DNA from: Olsenella_L kribbiana
Lineage (GTDB): Bacteria > Actinomycetota > Coriobacteriia > Coriobacteriales > Atopobiaceae
Assembly: GCF_036408795.1 (NCBI RefSeq)
Contig: NZ_JAZGJP010000003.1
Coordinates: forward strand, 124,001-188,000
Length of the DNA stretch: 64,000 nt
Direction: 5' to 3'
Part shown: piece after piece, positions 1-8,389 of the stretch
Layout: every line of letters begins with the position of its first letter
How positions within the stretch are numbered: the first letter of the stretch is position 1
Translations under genes and position numbers: made by a program
The notes under the pieces: generated by a model
The model's database searches: none
What the model saw: the letters and a program-made list of their open reading frames with translations, nothing else
Told to the model about the DNA's origin: nothing

Positions 1-706
1 AAGCCGGCGGCCAGTACCAGGTCGTCGTCGGCGCCAAGGTCACAGGCCTCTACGACGAGATCCTGGCAGACTTTGACGTCCAGGGTGCAGGCGCGGTCGA
101 GCCAGCACCGGCAGAGGCAGACGGAGATGCGAAGAACAACGCCGTGAACCGCCTCATGGGCACGATGTCCGCCATCCTCATGCCGACGCTTCCGGTCCTT
201 ACCGCAGCCGGCATCATCAAGGGCCTCGTCGCCCTCTTTGCTGCCCTCGGCATCCTCTCCACGACAGACGGCATCTACATGGTCTTCTACGCCGTCGGCG
301 ATGGCTTCTTCTACTTCCTGCCGATCATGCTCGGCTACACGGCAGCGAAGCACTTCCACTGCAACGAGTTCATCGGCGCCACGATCGGCGCTGCCCTCGT
401 CTATCCGAACATGGTGAATATCGCGACGACGCTTCCGGTCGCAGGCTCGCTCTTTGCCGGGACGCCGTTCCAGATGGACTTCTACAACACGTTCTTCGGC
501 ATCCCTATCGTCATGCCTGGCTCTGGCTATACGTCCCCTGTCGTCCCGATCATGATTGCCGTCTGGTTCGCCTCGATCCTGGAGCATGCCTTCAGGAAGC
601 ACCTCAATGAGATGGTGCGCGACCTCCTGACCCCGCTCTTCGTGCTTGCGATCTCCGTGCCTGTGACCTACCTCGTGATGGCCCCGTCGTCCAGGGCATC
701 TGCGGC
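1..706 (+). pseudogene. PTS sugar transporter EIIBC, N-terminal part, disrupted
   Basis: The open frame enters from outside the window in frame 3. Its first ~35 residues look like the end of an EIIB phosphotransfer domain (QYQVVVGAKV, then LYDEIL). An Ala/Pro/Asp linker follows, then a membrane EIIC domain starting near MPTLPVLTAAGIIKGL with several hydrophobic helices. EIIBC proteins take up and phosphorylate a sugar at the membrane; the sugar cannot be named from sequence, but the C-terminal part resembles the glucose/beta-glucoside/MurNAc superfamily. The frame reads YLVMAP and then shifts at the CCCC tract 682-685. One extra C would continue it as VVQGICG. Immediately afterwards the gene is cut by an insertion sequence at 707. 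It is non-functional as written. Confidence 0.85.
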
Positions 707-785
707 TTGACACTCCCCATGGCTAGAGCCAGGGGATTCTCGCTTCACAGCAGATAGCCTTTCCCCGCTTTCGCGGGGATGGGTC
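707..785 (-). ncRNA. candidate right-end omega/reRNA scaffold of TnpB
   Basis: Downstream of the tnpB stop there are two strong hairpins on the minus strand: CCCCGC/GCGGGG (763-778) and the right-end hairpin (715-735). In the IS200/IS605 family such 3' sequences, overlapping the end of tnpB, form the guide RNA scaffold. The guide is then the host sequence beyond the right end, here reading GCCGCAGATGCCCTGG leftward from 706. Transcription is inferred, not seen. The RNA probably also includes part of the tnpB 3' coding region. Confidence 0.45.
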
Positions 786-1967
786 TTACGCCTGCTCCAC
801 GAGCGTTCGGGGCACTCGCGCGCCCCCGGTTCCCGCAAGCCCTGCGGTACCGTTTCCTTCCGCCAGCAGCCTCGCGCCCTCGGCGGCGATGTTCTTCGCC
901 GCGTTGAGGTCGCGGTCGTGGCGGGCCCCGCAGGCGGGGCAGGTCCACTCCTCGACGCCCAGCACGACGTTCTTGTTCACGTAGCCGCAGCACGAGCACG
1001 TCTTGCTTGACGGGTAGAACCTCCCCACCTTCACGAAGGCACGCCCGTACCAGGCGCACTTGTACTCGAGCTGGCGGGCCATCTCGGACATGGAGGCATC
1101 GGACACCGCCTTGGCGAGGTGGCGGCTCTTCTCCATGCCAGCCACGTTCAGGTCCTCGACGGCGATGGCTTGGCTCTCGCGCACCGCGCTCGTCGTGGCC
1201 TTGTGGATGGCGTCCTTCCTCTGGTTCGCAATCTTCTCATGGACGCGGGCCACCCGGACCCGCTGCTTGCTCCGCCTGTTGGAGCCCTTCCTCTTCCTCG
1301 ACAGCCTCCTCTGCTCCCGCGCCAGCCTCTTCTCTGACTTGGCGAGGCTCCTGGGGCTGGCGACAGCCTTGCCGACCGAACGCGCCATGAGGCAGCGGAT
1401 GCCGGCGTCTATGCCCATGACCTCGACAGGGCCTTCCGGCATGTCGGGCGCAGGGCAGCCCGTGCAGCAGACGGTGACGAAGTATTTGCCCGTCGGCGTC
1501 CGCTTGACGGTGGCGTTCACGACGCGGCCCTCGGGCATGCGCGAGACGCGGGCCTTCACCGTGCCGAGCTTCGGCAGCCTGATATGGCCGGCATCCGGCA
1601 CGGCTATCCCCCAGTTGGTGCGGTAGCTCTGGCGGCTGTCGCGCTTGGACTTGAAGCGGGGGTAGCCAGGCTTGCCGCCGGTCTTGCAGCGGCGGAAGAA
1701 CCCGTCGAAGGCCCTGCCCAGGTTCACCACGGCCTGCTGGAGCGCGTGCGAGTCCACCTCGGAGAGCCAGGGGGCCTCTTCCCCCTTCCAGGCGGTGACG
1801 AGCTTCTGGAGCTGGTAGACGGTAGGCGACTTGCCCGTCTTCTCGTACTGCTCCCTTTTCGTCTCCAGGCACCTGTTGTAGACCCACCGGCAGCAGCCGA
1901 AGGTCCGCTCGATGAGGGCGCACTGGTCTGCGCTGGGATAGATGCGGTATTCGTAGGCCCTCTCCAT
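786..1967 (-). CDS. tnpB: TnpB, RNA-guided RuvC endonuclease of an IS200/IS605 element
   Basis: This encodes a 393-residue protein with the order expected for TnpB: an N-terminal helix-turn-helix region (YEYRIYPSADQ), an OrfB/RuvC core and a C-terminal four-cysteine zinc ribbon (CSCC at about 324-327, CPAC at about 343-346). The RuvC acidic residues look intact: D187 in MGIDAG, E271 in AVEDLN and D353 in HDRDLNAAKN. The family cuts DNA at the empty donor site under guidance by an RNA from the element's right end, which favours retention of the element; it is not needed for transposition. I chose ATG 1967, which begins MERAYEYRIY two bases after the tnpA stop, so the two genes are probably translationally coupled. 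A longer upstream frame only overlaps tnpA and is not supported. Confidence 0.93.
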   Translation of the reverse strand: MERAYEYRIYPSADQCALIERTFGCCRWVYNRCLETKREQYEKTGKSPTVYQLQKLVTAWKGEEAPWLSEVDSHALQQAVVNLGRAFDGFFRRCKTGGKPGYPRFKSKRDSRQSYRTNWGIAVPDAGHIRLPKLGTVKARVSRMPEGRVVNATVKRTPTGKYFVTVCCTGCPAPDMPEGPVEVMGIDAGIRCLMARSVGKAVASPRSLAKSEKRLAREQRRLSRKRKGSNRRSKQRVRVARVHEKIANQRKDAIHKATTSAVRESQAIAVEDLNVAGMEKSRHLAKAVSDASMSEMARQLEYKCAWYGRAFVKVGRFYPSSKTCSCCGYVNKNVVLGVEEWTCPACGARHDRDLNAAKNIAAEGARLLAEGNGTAGLAGTGGARVPRTLVEQA

Positions 1968-1969
1968 CG

Positions 1970-2362
1970 CTAGACCCCCTTCTGGCTCTCGATGTACTGC
2001 TTCACGGCTGAGAGGGGCGCTCCGCCCACGGTGGAGACGAAGTAGCTGTTGGTCCAGAGGGACGGGAGCCTCTTCTTGAGCCAGGGGAACTCCTCGCGGA
2101 GGTCGTGGCTGGTCCTTCCCTTGATGCGCTTCACGGCCCTGTGGATGCCGAGCTGCGGGTCCACCTCCAGCAGCATGTGGACGTGGTCGGGCATGACCTC
2201 CATCTCGATTATCTCGAAGGAGAGCTCTTCGGCGACCTCGCGCGCTATCTCCTTGAGGCGCTCGTCCACGCCGTCCACGAGCACCCGACGGCGGTACTTC
2301 GGGCAGAAGACCACGTGGTACCTGCAGCTGTAGACGACGTTGTTGTTGCTCTTGCACTCCAT
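1970..2362 (-). CDS. tnpA: TnpA, Y1 HUH single-strand transposase (IS200/IS605)
   Basis: This 130-residue protein has the IS200 TnpA hallmarks: an HUH motif (HVH at 60-62, in MPDHVHMLLEV) and the catalytic tyrosine Y123 in KQYIESQ. Family members excise and insert single-stranded DNA circles at a short target sequence, recognising the hairpins at each end. Length and conserved motifs look complete, so the element may still be active. I chose ATG 2362 (MECKSNNNVVYSC), the usual start of the family. Upstream in-frame methionines fall in the element's left end. Confidence 0.95.
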   Translation of the reverse strand: MECKSNNNVVYSCRYHVVFCPKYRRRVLVDGVDERLKEIAREVAEELSFEIIEMEVMPDHVHMLLEVDPQLGIHRAVKRIKGRTSHDLREEFPWLKKRLPSLWTNSYFVSTVGGAPLSAVKQYIESQKGV

Positions 2363-2465
2363 GCAGGCATTATACCACATCGACCTGTCTATTGTCGCCT
2401 TCGGCGATGCGCGGCTTGGCCCCATGCCTGAAGGAAGAGGCTTGCGCCGCGGGTCTGGCCATCCC

Positions 2466-2918
2466 CTCGGCCTCTCCAACATCGCCCTTGCCGGCTTCGA
2501 TTACGTCATGGCTGCAGGCGGCATCGGACCTATGGTCGGCATGGCGCAGGGCCTGTGCATCACGCTGCGCACGAAGTCCAAGAAGGTCCGCGACCTCGCC
2601 CTTCCCTCCTTCATCTCCCAGGTCATGGGCGTCGGCGAGCCCCTCATGTACTCGATCCTGATCCCGCTCAGGAAGCCCTACGCGATCAACATCATCGGCG
2701 GTGCCATCGGCGGCGCCATCATCGGCGATCTCAAGGGCAAGATCTACGTCTTCGGCGGATCCGGCCTCTTCGGCCTCGCAAACTACGTCGACCCGACAGG
2801 AGACCCGACGAACTTCATCCACTGCCTGATCGGCATCCTCGTCGCAATGGTCGCTGTCTTCATCATCCAGTGGATTGCCTATGATTTCGATGCCGAGAAG
2901 AAGGTCATCGGAGAATAG
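2466..2918 (+). pseudogene. PTS EIIC domain, C-terminal remnant
   Basis: The frame resumes the EIIC domain with LSNIALAGFDYVMAAGG and runs through the conserved MGVGEPLMYSILIPLRKP segment (compare GVGEP/GVTEP in EIIC proteins), ending with a last hydrophobic helix and a charged tail. It belongs to the same gene as the fragment before the insertion element. No start codon or ribosome binding site of its own is evident. The segment of EIIC that normally carries the sugar-binding loop between the halves is absent. A strong hairpin follows the stop. Confidence 0.85.
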
Positions 2919-2930
2919 AAAGCCTTGCAG

Positions 2931-2956
2931 AAGAGGCCGGCCAAGGCCGGCCTCTT
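2931..2956 (+). terminator. hairpin between the PTS remnant and the tannase gene
   Basis: AAGAGGCCGGCC and GGCCGGCCTCTT form an almost gapless inverted repeat followed by TATCT. It could be a terminator or an attenuating stem between the two genes. Confidence 0.65.
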
Positions 2957-2977
2957 ATCTGAAAGAGAGAGTGTCTC

Positions 2978-4464
2978 ATGCTCCAGCATCTTGCACCGAA
3001 AGACTTCGAGCCGGAAACCATCACGCTCGATGGCCGTACGCTCAGATACCGCTCATGCCGTGGCGTCCGCTACTGCGAGCGTCCCCAGGATCCGATACAG
3101 GTCCTCAACATCTTCGTTCCTGAAGCCTACTTCGAGGGTGGCAGCATCTCGGGCTACACGGCAGAGACCGCCCCGTCTTCTGCCCGAGCACGGTCGGCGG
3201 CTACATGCCAGGACCAGCTGCAGAGCCAGGACCCGACCACTTCTTCCCGACGAACGCCGTCTTCGAGGCCCTTGCGCATGGCTACGTGATTGCAGGCATC
3301 GGCGTACGCGGAAGGACGACCGGCAGCACCTCCACGGAGTTCTTCATGGGAGGCTCCATGGAGGCCAGGGAGGCAGCGGCCACCGGCAGGCTCTGCGGCC
3401 GCGCCCCTGCCTTCATCGCCGACCTCAAGGCGGGCATCCGGTACCTGCGCACCTATGCCCAGGATGTGCCGGGAGACCTCGGCCGTATCGTGACGAACGG
3501 CACCTCTGCCGGAGGCGCCCATTCAGCCCTTGCCGGCACCTCGGGCGACTCTTCCGACTACGCTGACGAGCTCGAGCGCATCGGCGCTGTCATGGACGCC
3601 TCCGATGCTATCTTCGCTGCCAGCTGCTACTGCCCGATCCACAACCTCGATCATGCAGATATGGCATACGAGTGGCAGTTCAAAGGCATTGCCGACTGCC
3701 ACTACACACATTTCAGGAAGCGCGATGGCAAGATCGTGAAGATCAGCGAGGATTCCGTCCTGACGGCGGAGCAGCAGGAGCTCTCCGAAGAGCTTGCCTG
3801 TGCCTTCCCGGTCTATGTCCGAAGCCTTGGCCTCACAGACAAGGACGGCACCTCCCTCACGCTTGCAGAGGACGGCACCGGCTCCTTCCTTGACTGGATC
3901 GAGCGCCAGCTCATTGCCTCGGCACAGCACGAGCTCGAGACCGGGGCAAACACGCAGAACCTTCCCCAGCTCATGACAGAAGGCTCTGCTCCTGAAGCGC
4001 TTTCCTGCCTCTCGATCGAAGACAGCACCGTGAAGGGCATCGACTGGCCTGCCTTCGTCCGCACGATCACCCGCATGAAGCCCTGCCCCGCCTTCGACGC
4101 CCTCGATCTCCATTCCCCCGAGAACGAGGAGTTCGGCACAGAGGACATCATCGCCCGCCACTTCACGGCATTCTCGCAGGAGCACACAGCAATGCCTGCA
4201 GAGCTTGCGCCTGACAGGACGATACGGATGATGAATCCGCTCTCATATGTGAGCTCGCCTGGCTGCTGCACGCACTGGCGGATTCGCCATGGCTCCTATG
4301 ACCGCGACACGTCGCTTGCCATTCCTGCCATCCTTGCGCTCTCACTTGCGAATGCAGGCAAGGACGTCGACTTCCGCTATCCCTGGGGCCTTCCCCACAG
4401 CGGAGACTACGATCTGCCCGAGCTCTTCAGCTGGATAGACGGGCTCTGCCTGAACGGACGCTAG
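2978..4464 (+). pseudogene. Subtype B tannase (tannin acyl hydrolase), frameshifted
   Basis: Apart from one frameshift, the sequence is a full-length tannase of the Lactobacillus plantarum TanB type, about 495 residues. Such enzymes hydrolyse galloyl esters to gallate and alcohol/glucose, usually inside the cell. Visible landmarks are VLNIFVPEAYF, NGTSAGGAHSAL (nucleophile Ser near codon 176), CPIHNLDHADMAYEWQF, HWRIRHGSYDRDTS (acid region) and PHSGDYDLPELFSWIDGLC (catalytic His). The first frame runs from ATG 2978 (ribosome site GAGAGAG) to ETAP. The rest, from VFCPSTVGGYMPGP on, is one base out of frame. Adding one C to the CCCC at 3171-3174 restores a continuous reading frame. As written it is broken. 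It may once have worked with the adjacent PTS and regulator on galloyl-glucosides (inference). Confidence 0.9.
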
Positions 4465-4471
4465 ACAAGAT

Positions 4472-4499
4472 GCGGCCCCGGCTCAAAAACCGAGGCCGC
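4472..4499 (+). terminator. terminator after the tannase gene
   Basis: GCGGCC pairs with GGCCGC around an A-rich loop just after the tannase stop. The T-run is weak. Confidence 0.55.
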
Positions 4500-4560
4500 T
4501 TCATGATGGTACGGTATGGAACATAATGTATGTGATGCCTGATGCGGGAAAGGACATGCG

Positions 4561-5322
4561 ATGGACGTCTTCGACGAGATAGCGCTTCACAAGGACTCCC
4601 TCACGCCTGCTGAGCAGGCCGTGAGCCGCATCGTCCAGGAGCATCCCGATGCGATACTCGGATGCACGAGCAACGAGCTTGCCCGCCGCTTCGGCGTCTC
4701 CCAGAGCGCCGTCTCACGCTTCTGCCAGAAGCTTGGCTTTGCCGGCTACGGAGAGTTCCGCATGGAGCTCCACAAGACATTGACGCTCAGGAGCTTCGGA
4801 GGCGATGCAGAGCCGGAAGACCGCATCTCCTGCTTGACCAGGCTCATGCAGGCGGTAAGCGATGCAGTAGGACCTGAGACCTTCGCTTCCTTCTATGGAC
4901 GCATAGAGAAGGCCAGAAATGTCTATGTCTTCGGCGCCGGCCAGAGCTCCATCCCTGCCCGCATGCTTGCTGGCAGGCTCCTCGAGGATTCGATTCCCGC
5001 CCGCTATGTCGCGCTCGGCTACGAGACCGAAGTGCTCCACTGCATGTCGGACGCAGATGAAGTCGTCATCTTCTCTGCGAAGAACGACACGTTCAAGCAG
5101 CTCCTTACGACCGCATCGACCGTAGAGCCCAAGAGGCGTCCGCACATCACGCTCATCGCGAATACGGCCAAGCACCCTGAGCGCAAGCATGTGGACGACG
5201 TGATCGTCCTTCCGACGTGGTCAGACCTGAAGCTTCCGCTCTATCTCGAGCCGCAGCATTCCATGATCTTCTTCTGCATGCTTGTAGGCGGTGCGCCGAA
5301 GAAGCGGTCCCAGCAGTCCTAG
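4561..5322 (+). CDS. RpiR/MurR-family transcriptional regulator
   Basis: The 253-residue protein has an N-terminal helix-turn-helix of the RpiR type (TSNELARRFGVSQSAVSRFCQKLGFAGYGEFR, residues ~40-72) and a C-terminal SIS sugar-phosphate-binding domain (VYVFGAGQSSIPARML, then VVIFSAKNDT). Members sense a phosphosugar and control nearby uptake and catabolic genes. Its place directly after a PTS gene and a tannase gene suggests it regulates them (inference). The start ATG 4561 has an AAAGGA site just upstream. The gene is intact although both of its presumed target genes are broken. A bidirectional terminator follows. Confidence 0.85.
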   Translation: MDVFDEIALHKDSLTPAEQAVSRIVQEHPDAILGCTSNELARRFGVSQSAVSRFCQKLGFAGYGEFRMELHKTLTLRSFGGDAEPEDRISCLTRLMQAVSDAVGPETFASFYGRIEKARNVYVFGAGQSSIPARMLAGRLLEDSIPARYVALGYETEVLHCMSDADEVVIFSAKNDTFKQLLTTASTVEPKRRPHITLIANTAKHPERKHVDDVIVLPTWSDLKLPLYLEPQHSMIFFCMLVGGAPKKRSQQS

Positions 5323-5333
5323 GCAGAAAAAGC

Positions 5334-5365
5334 CGGGCCCTGCTCCATGCTTGGAACAGGGCCCG
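5334..5365. terminator. bidirectional terminator between the RpiR gene and tsaC
   Basis: CGGGCCCTG (5334-5342) pairs with CAGGGCCCG (5357-5365) between two convergent genes. There is an A-run on the left and an AATATT stretch on the right. Confidence 0.7.
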
Positions 5366-5396
5366 AATATTGTGCGCTGCAGAATCTGCCTCTTAG

Positions 5397-6035
5397 CTAG
5401 GCAAGCGCCTCTTCGATGTCTGCGCCTGTGATGGCACCCTCACGCAGAATCTCTGGCTTCCCCTTTGTGCAGTCGACGATCGTCGAGGCAGCACCGATAC
5501 GCGACACTCCCCCATCGACCACGAGATCTGCCAGCTCGAAGAGCCTGTCCTCGATCTCCGAAGCCTTTGTGGCAGCAGGGTTTCCATGCGTATTGGCGCT
5601 CGTCTGCGCAAGCGCGCCGACCTTCCTCACAAGCGCCCGCACAAGGCCTGAGTCCGGCACGCGCAGCGCCACCGTGCCGGTGCTCTGCTGCACATATTCA
5701 GGTGCCAGCCTGTCCGACGCACGCACGACAAGCGTGAGCGCTCCTGGCCAGTACTTCTGCGCAAGCGTATGTGCCCAGGCGGGCACGTCTCTTCCATACA
5801 CGTCGAGGTCCCACTCATCTGCGATGAAGAGTGGAAGGGTCTGCGCGAGCGGACGCTCCTTGATCTCGAAGATGCGCCTGTGCGCCGGATTTCCTGCTAT
5901 CGCCCGGCAGCTGAGCCCATAGACCGAGTCGGTCGGAAGGACGCAGACCCCATCGTGCAGGAGCACTCCTGCAATAGCATCGATAGCGCTTTCTGCAGGC
6001 GCCATCTGGTCAGCTTGAAGCATCTTCTCCTCCAT
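5397..6035 (-). CDS. tsaC: L-threonylcarbamoyladenylate synthase (Sua5/YrdC/YwlC family)
   Basis: The protein makes threonylcarbamoyl-AMP from threonine, bicarbonate and ATP, the first step of t6A37 modification of ANN-decoding tRNAs. Family signatures are PTDSVYGLSCRA near the N-terminus, IKERP, the PGALTLVVRASD stretch, GTVALRVPDS and TSANTHGNPAATKASEI. The length of 212 residues fits the short YrdC-like form without the Sua5 C-terminal domain. It sits 3 nt after prmC, the common prfA-prmC-tsaC order. ATG 6035 or ATG 6023 could be the start. The second has GGAGGAG directly upstream, so the true start is uncertain by four codons. Confidence 0.92.
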   Translation of the reverse strand: MEEKMLQADQMAPAESAIDAIAGVLLHDGVCVLPTDSVYGLSCRAIAGNPAHRRIFEIKERPLAQTLPLFIADEWDLDVYGRDVPAWAHTLAQKYWPGALTLVVRASDRLAPEYVQQSTGTVALRVPDSGLVRALVRKVGALAQTSANTHGNPAATKASEIEDRLFELADLVVDGGVSRIGAASTIVDCTKGKPEILREGAITGADIEEALA

Positions 6036-6038
6036 GGC

Positions 6039-7109
6039 CTATGCCTTCCTTCTTGCCACAAGCACGCGCGGGCGGTGCGTCAAGTCCTCGCGCACCTCGG
6101 CTGAGACCCAGCCGTCACGTGCGCGCACATAGGCAGCTGCGGTCTCGAGCGAATCCTCGAAGAGCTCGACGGCGAGCATACCGCCCGGCAGAAGCGCATG
6201 CTCAGCCACGGGCACGATCCTTCTGAACACATCGAGGCCGTCAGCGCCTCCGTCGAGCGCGAGCCCTGGCTCGAAGCCGATGACCTCTTCGGGAAGCGTC
6301 GGCAGAACCGACGTCGGGATATAGGGCGGATTCGAGACAAGGACAGAGAACGTACCCATGAGGGACTCATCGACACCTGAAGCGAGGTCTCCTTCGACGA
6401 TATCCACATTGTCATTCAGATTGAGGGCATCCCTGTTGCGTACGGCAAGGGCCAGCGCCTGCTTCGAGATGTCTGTCGTGACCACATGGGCGCCCGGGCG
6501 CTCCGAGGCGATGGAGAGGGCAATGCAGCCCGTGCCGCAGCCGATCTCGAGCACACGGGGACCTGCCGGCACCTTCACATGCTGCTGGAGCGGCAGGAGC
6601 TCTGCATCCTCTGCATGGAGCGGAGCGTCATCGCCGAGCTCGTCTGCATCTTTCGTCGATTCCTGGATCTTCTCTTCTGCCGCAGCACGGGCCTCCTGGG
6701 CCTTCTGGTCGCGCGCCTCGAGCTTCGGCTCGATATCGTCGAAGACATCTCCGCGCGCCATAGCCTCATCGACCCCTTCGAGCGCCGCATCGACGAGGAT
6801 CTCCGTCTCAGGACGGGGAATCAGCACACCCTTCTCGCAGCGCAGGATGATGTGCCGAAACGGCATCTCTCCGGTCACGTACTGGAGCGGCTCTCCCCTG
6901 CCCCTCCTCAGCACCGCATAATGCATGAGAGCAAGCTCCGACTCGTCGAGCGGACGGTCGAAGCTGATATAGATCTCGACCCTCGAGAGGCCGGTCGCAT
7001 TGCTGATGAGCCATTCGGCAGAAAGCCTTGGATGCTCGTCTCCCTTGCCCTCGAGATAGTCGGTGCACCACTTGAGCATGCGTCCGACAGTCCAGGCAGC
7101 GTCTCCCAT
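6039..7109 (-). CDS. prmC: Peptide chain release factor N5-glutamine methyltransferase PrmC (HemK)
   Basis: PrmC methylates the glutamine of the GGQ motif in release factors 1 and 2. Visible signatures are the N-terminal helical domain, RPETEILVDAALEG (~99-112), the SAM-binding EIGCGTGCIALS (~188-199) and the catalytic NPPY in SNPPYIPT. At 356 residues it is 60-80 longer than usual. The excess is a highly charged Glu/Lys/Asp/Ala stretch at residues ~115-180, between the N-terminal domain and the methyltransferase core, probably a helical or disordered insert. The start ATG 7109 (MGDAAWTV) is supported by AAGGAG nine bases upstream; an earlier in-frame ATG has none. It lies 71 nt after prfA, its substrate gene, with a hairpin between them. 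Confidence 0.93.
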   Translation of the reverse strand: MGDAAWTVGRMLKWCTDYLEGKGDEHPRLSAEWLISNATGLSRVEIYISFDRPLDESELALMHYAVLRRGRGEPLQYVTGEMPFRHIILRCEKGVLIPRPETEILVDAALEGVDEAMARGDVFDDIEPKLEARDQKAQEARAAAEEKIQESTKDADELGDDAPLHAEDAELLPLQQHVKVPAGPRVLEIGCGTGCIALSIASERPGAHVVTTDISKQALALAVRNRDALNLNDNVDIVEGDLASGVDESLMGTFSVLVSNPPYIPTSVLPTLPEEVIGFEPGLALDGGADGLDVFRRIVPVAEHALLPGGMLAVELFEDSLETAAAYVRARDGWVSAEVREDLTHRPRVLVARRKA

Positions 7110-7129
7110 CGCTTTTGCTCCTTCAGAAA

Positions 7130-7153
7130 GCAGGGCGCCCAAAGGCGCCCTGC
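7130..7153 (-). terminator. intercistronic hairpin between prfA and prmC
   Basis: GCAGGGCGCC and GGCGCCCTGC form a perfect 10-bp stem with a short loop, 28 nt after the prfA stop. Only a short T-run follows on the minus strand, so it may attenuate rather than fully terminate. Confidence 0.55.
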
Positions 7154-7180
7154 ACATGGCTTACGATTCAGATGAGGGCA

Positions 7181-8248
7181 TCAGACGGTCTCTGCAAGCT
7201 TCTCTGCACGGTCTGCTGCCGCAAGAGCCTCGATGATCGATCCGAGCTGGTCGCCCTCGAGGACACCCGTGTACGTCGCATTGAAGCCGATGCGGTGGTC
7301 CGTCACGCGGTCCTGCGGCTGGTTATACGTGCGGATCTTCTCGGAGCGGTTGCCGTGGCCGATCTGCGAGAGGCGCTCTGCGCCCTGCTCTGCCTGCTGC
7401 TTCTCGAGCTCCATCTCATAGAGGCGGGCACGCAGCATCTGCATGCAGACGGCACGGTTCTGGATCTGGGAGCGCTGGTCCTGAGACTGCACGACCGTGT
7501 TCGTCGGCAGGTGCGTGATGCGCACGGCAGAATACGTCGTGTTGACGCCCTGGCCGCCCGGGCCGGAGGCGCAGTACGTATCGATGCGGAGATCCTCGTC
7601 CTTGATATCGATATCGATCTCGTCTGCCTCGGGCAGGACGGCGACCGTCGCCGTCGAGGTCTGGATGCGCCCCTGGCTCTCCGTCTTCGGCACGCGCTGC
7701 ACGCGGTGCACGCCGCTCTCGTACTTCATGACGGAATAGACCTTGTCGCCCGTGACCTTGAACTCGATGGTCTTGAAGCCACCAGCCTCGCCGGGGCTCG
7801 AAGAGAGCACCTCGATCTTCCACTTGCGGGTCTGGGCAAAGCGCTGGTACATCTGGAAGAGGTCGCCTGCGAAGATGGCAGCCTCGTCGCCGCCGACGCC
7901 GGCGCGGATCTCGACGATCGTATTCTTCTCGTCGTTCGGATCGCCCGGAATCAGCATGATCTTGATCTCGTCCTCGAGCTTCGGCAGGCGCTCCTCGTTC
8001 GAGGAGATATCCTCCTGAAGCATTGCCTTGTCGTCCGGGTCGGACGTCTCCTTGAGCATCTCCTTGGCCGTCTCGATGTCCTCGAGCGCCTGGAGATACT
8101 CGCGCGCCTTTGCGACGAGCTCTGCCTGGTCGGCATGCTCCTTTGCGAGGCGGGCATATTCTTTCGGGTCTGCGATGACTGCCGGGTCTCCGAGCTTCTG
8201 CTCGAGCTCCTCGTAGGCAGCCACCAGCTTCTTCAGCTTCTCTGGCAT
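7181..8248 (-). CDS. prfA: Peptide chain release factor 1
   Basis: RF1 reads UAA and UAG stop codons and triggers peptide release. The GGQ motif appears in SGPGGQGVNTT, where most RF1 proteins have GGQHVN. The codon-recognition loop region reads RVPKTESQGRIQTS, so the PxT tripeptide is PKT rather than the common PAT. At 355 residues it is the usual length. I chose ATG 8248 (MPEKLKKLVAAYEEL), which matches the family start; the longer upstream frame overlaps a gene-free, GC-rich leader. It is followed by prmC and tsaC in the typical order, but rpmE, often upstream, sits elsewhere in this window. Confidence 0.96.
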   Translation of the reverse strand: MPEKLKKLVAAYEELEQKLGDPAVIADPKEYARLAKEHADQAELVAKAREYLQALEDIETAKEMLKETSDPDDKAMLQEDISSNEERLPKLEDEIKIMLIPGDPNDEKNTIVEIRAGVGGDEAAIFAGDLFQMYQRFAQTRKWKIEVLSSSPGEAGGFKTIEFKVTGDKVYSVMKYESGVHRVQRVPKTESQGRIQTSTATVAVLPEADEIDIDIKDEDLRIDTYCASGPGGQGVNTTYSAVRITHLPTNTVVQSQDQRSQIQNRAVCMQMLRARLYEMELEKQQAEQGAERLSQIGHGNRSEKIRTYNQPQDRVTDHRIGFNATYTGVLEGDQLGSIIEALAAADRAEKLAETV

Positions 8249-8349
8249 GGCTGTGCTCCTTGCATATGATGCCGCATGGCGCGGCCGTGGCTTTTCCATC
8301 CATAAGGGTACCACCGAAGGGGCACTTCCATGCGCCTTGCGGATGGCTC

Positions 8350-8377
8350 CACCTGCCGCACAAGGATGCGGCAGGTG
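8350..8377. terminator. hairpin between the zinc-ribbon gene and prfA
   Basis: CACCTGCCGCA (8350-8360) and TGCGGCAGGTG (8367-8377) form a perfect 11-bp stem 12 nt beyond the stop of the zinc-ribbon gene. It should end that transcript before prfA. Confidence 0.7.
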
Positions 8378-8389
8378 CATATTCAATTG

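Larger units (their letters stand above)
707..2465 (-). mobile_element. IS200/IS605-family element (tnpA + tnpB) inside the PTS gene
   Basis: The element carries a Y1 transposase gene (tnpA) and an accessory tnpB, both on the minus strand. Its right end lies at 707: read on the minus strand it ends in a hairpin (stem arms 715-724 and 727-735) followed by GGGGAGTGTCAA. This is the classic IS605-type right tip, and TCAA is also the right cleavage site of IS608. The left end, upstream of tnpA, is less clear. It lies somewhere in 2370-2470, where a small TCGCC/GGCGA hairpin is visible. Host EIIC coding sequence resumes near 2466. The host halves do not join cleanly, since about 50-65 EIIC residues seem to be missing, so a deletion accompanied or followed the insertion. 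Confidence 0.85.

Noticed and set aside
3165..3215. Programmed ribosomal frameshifting in the tannase gene
   Set aside because: There is no typical slippery heptamer and homologous tannases are read in one frame; a one-base loss in CCCC explains it better.
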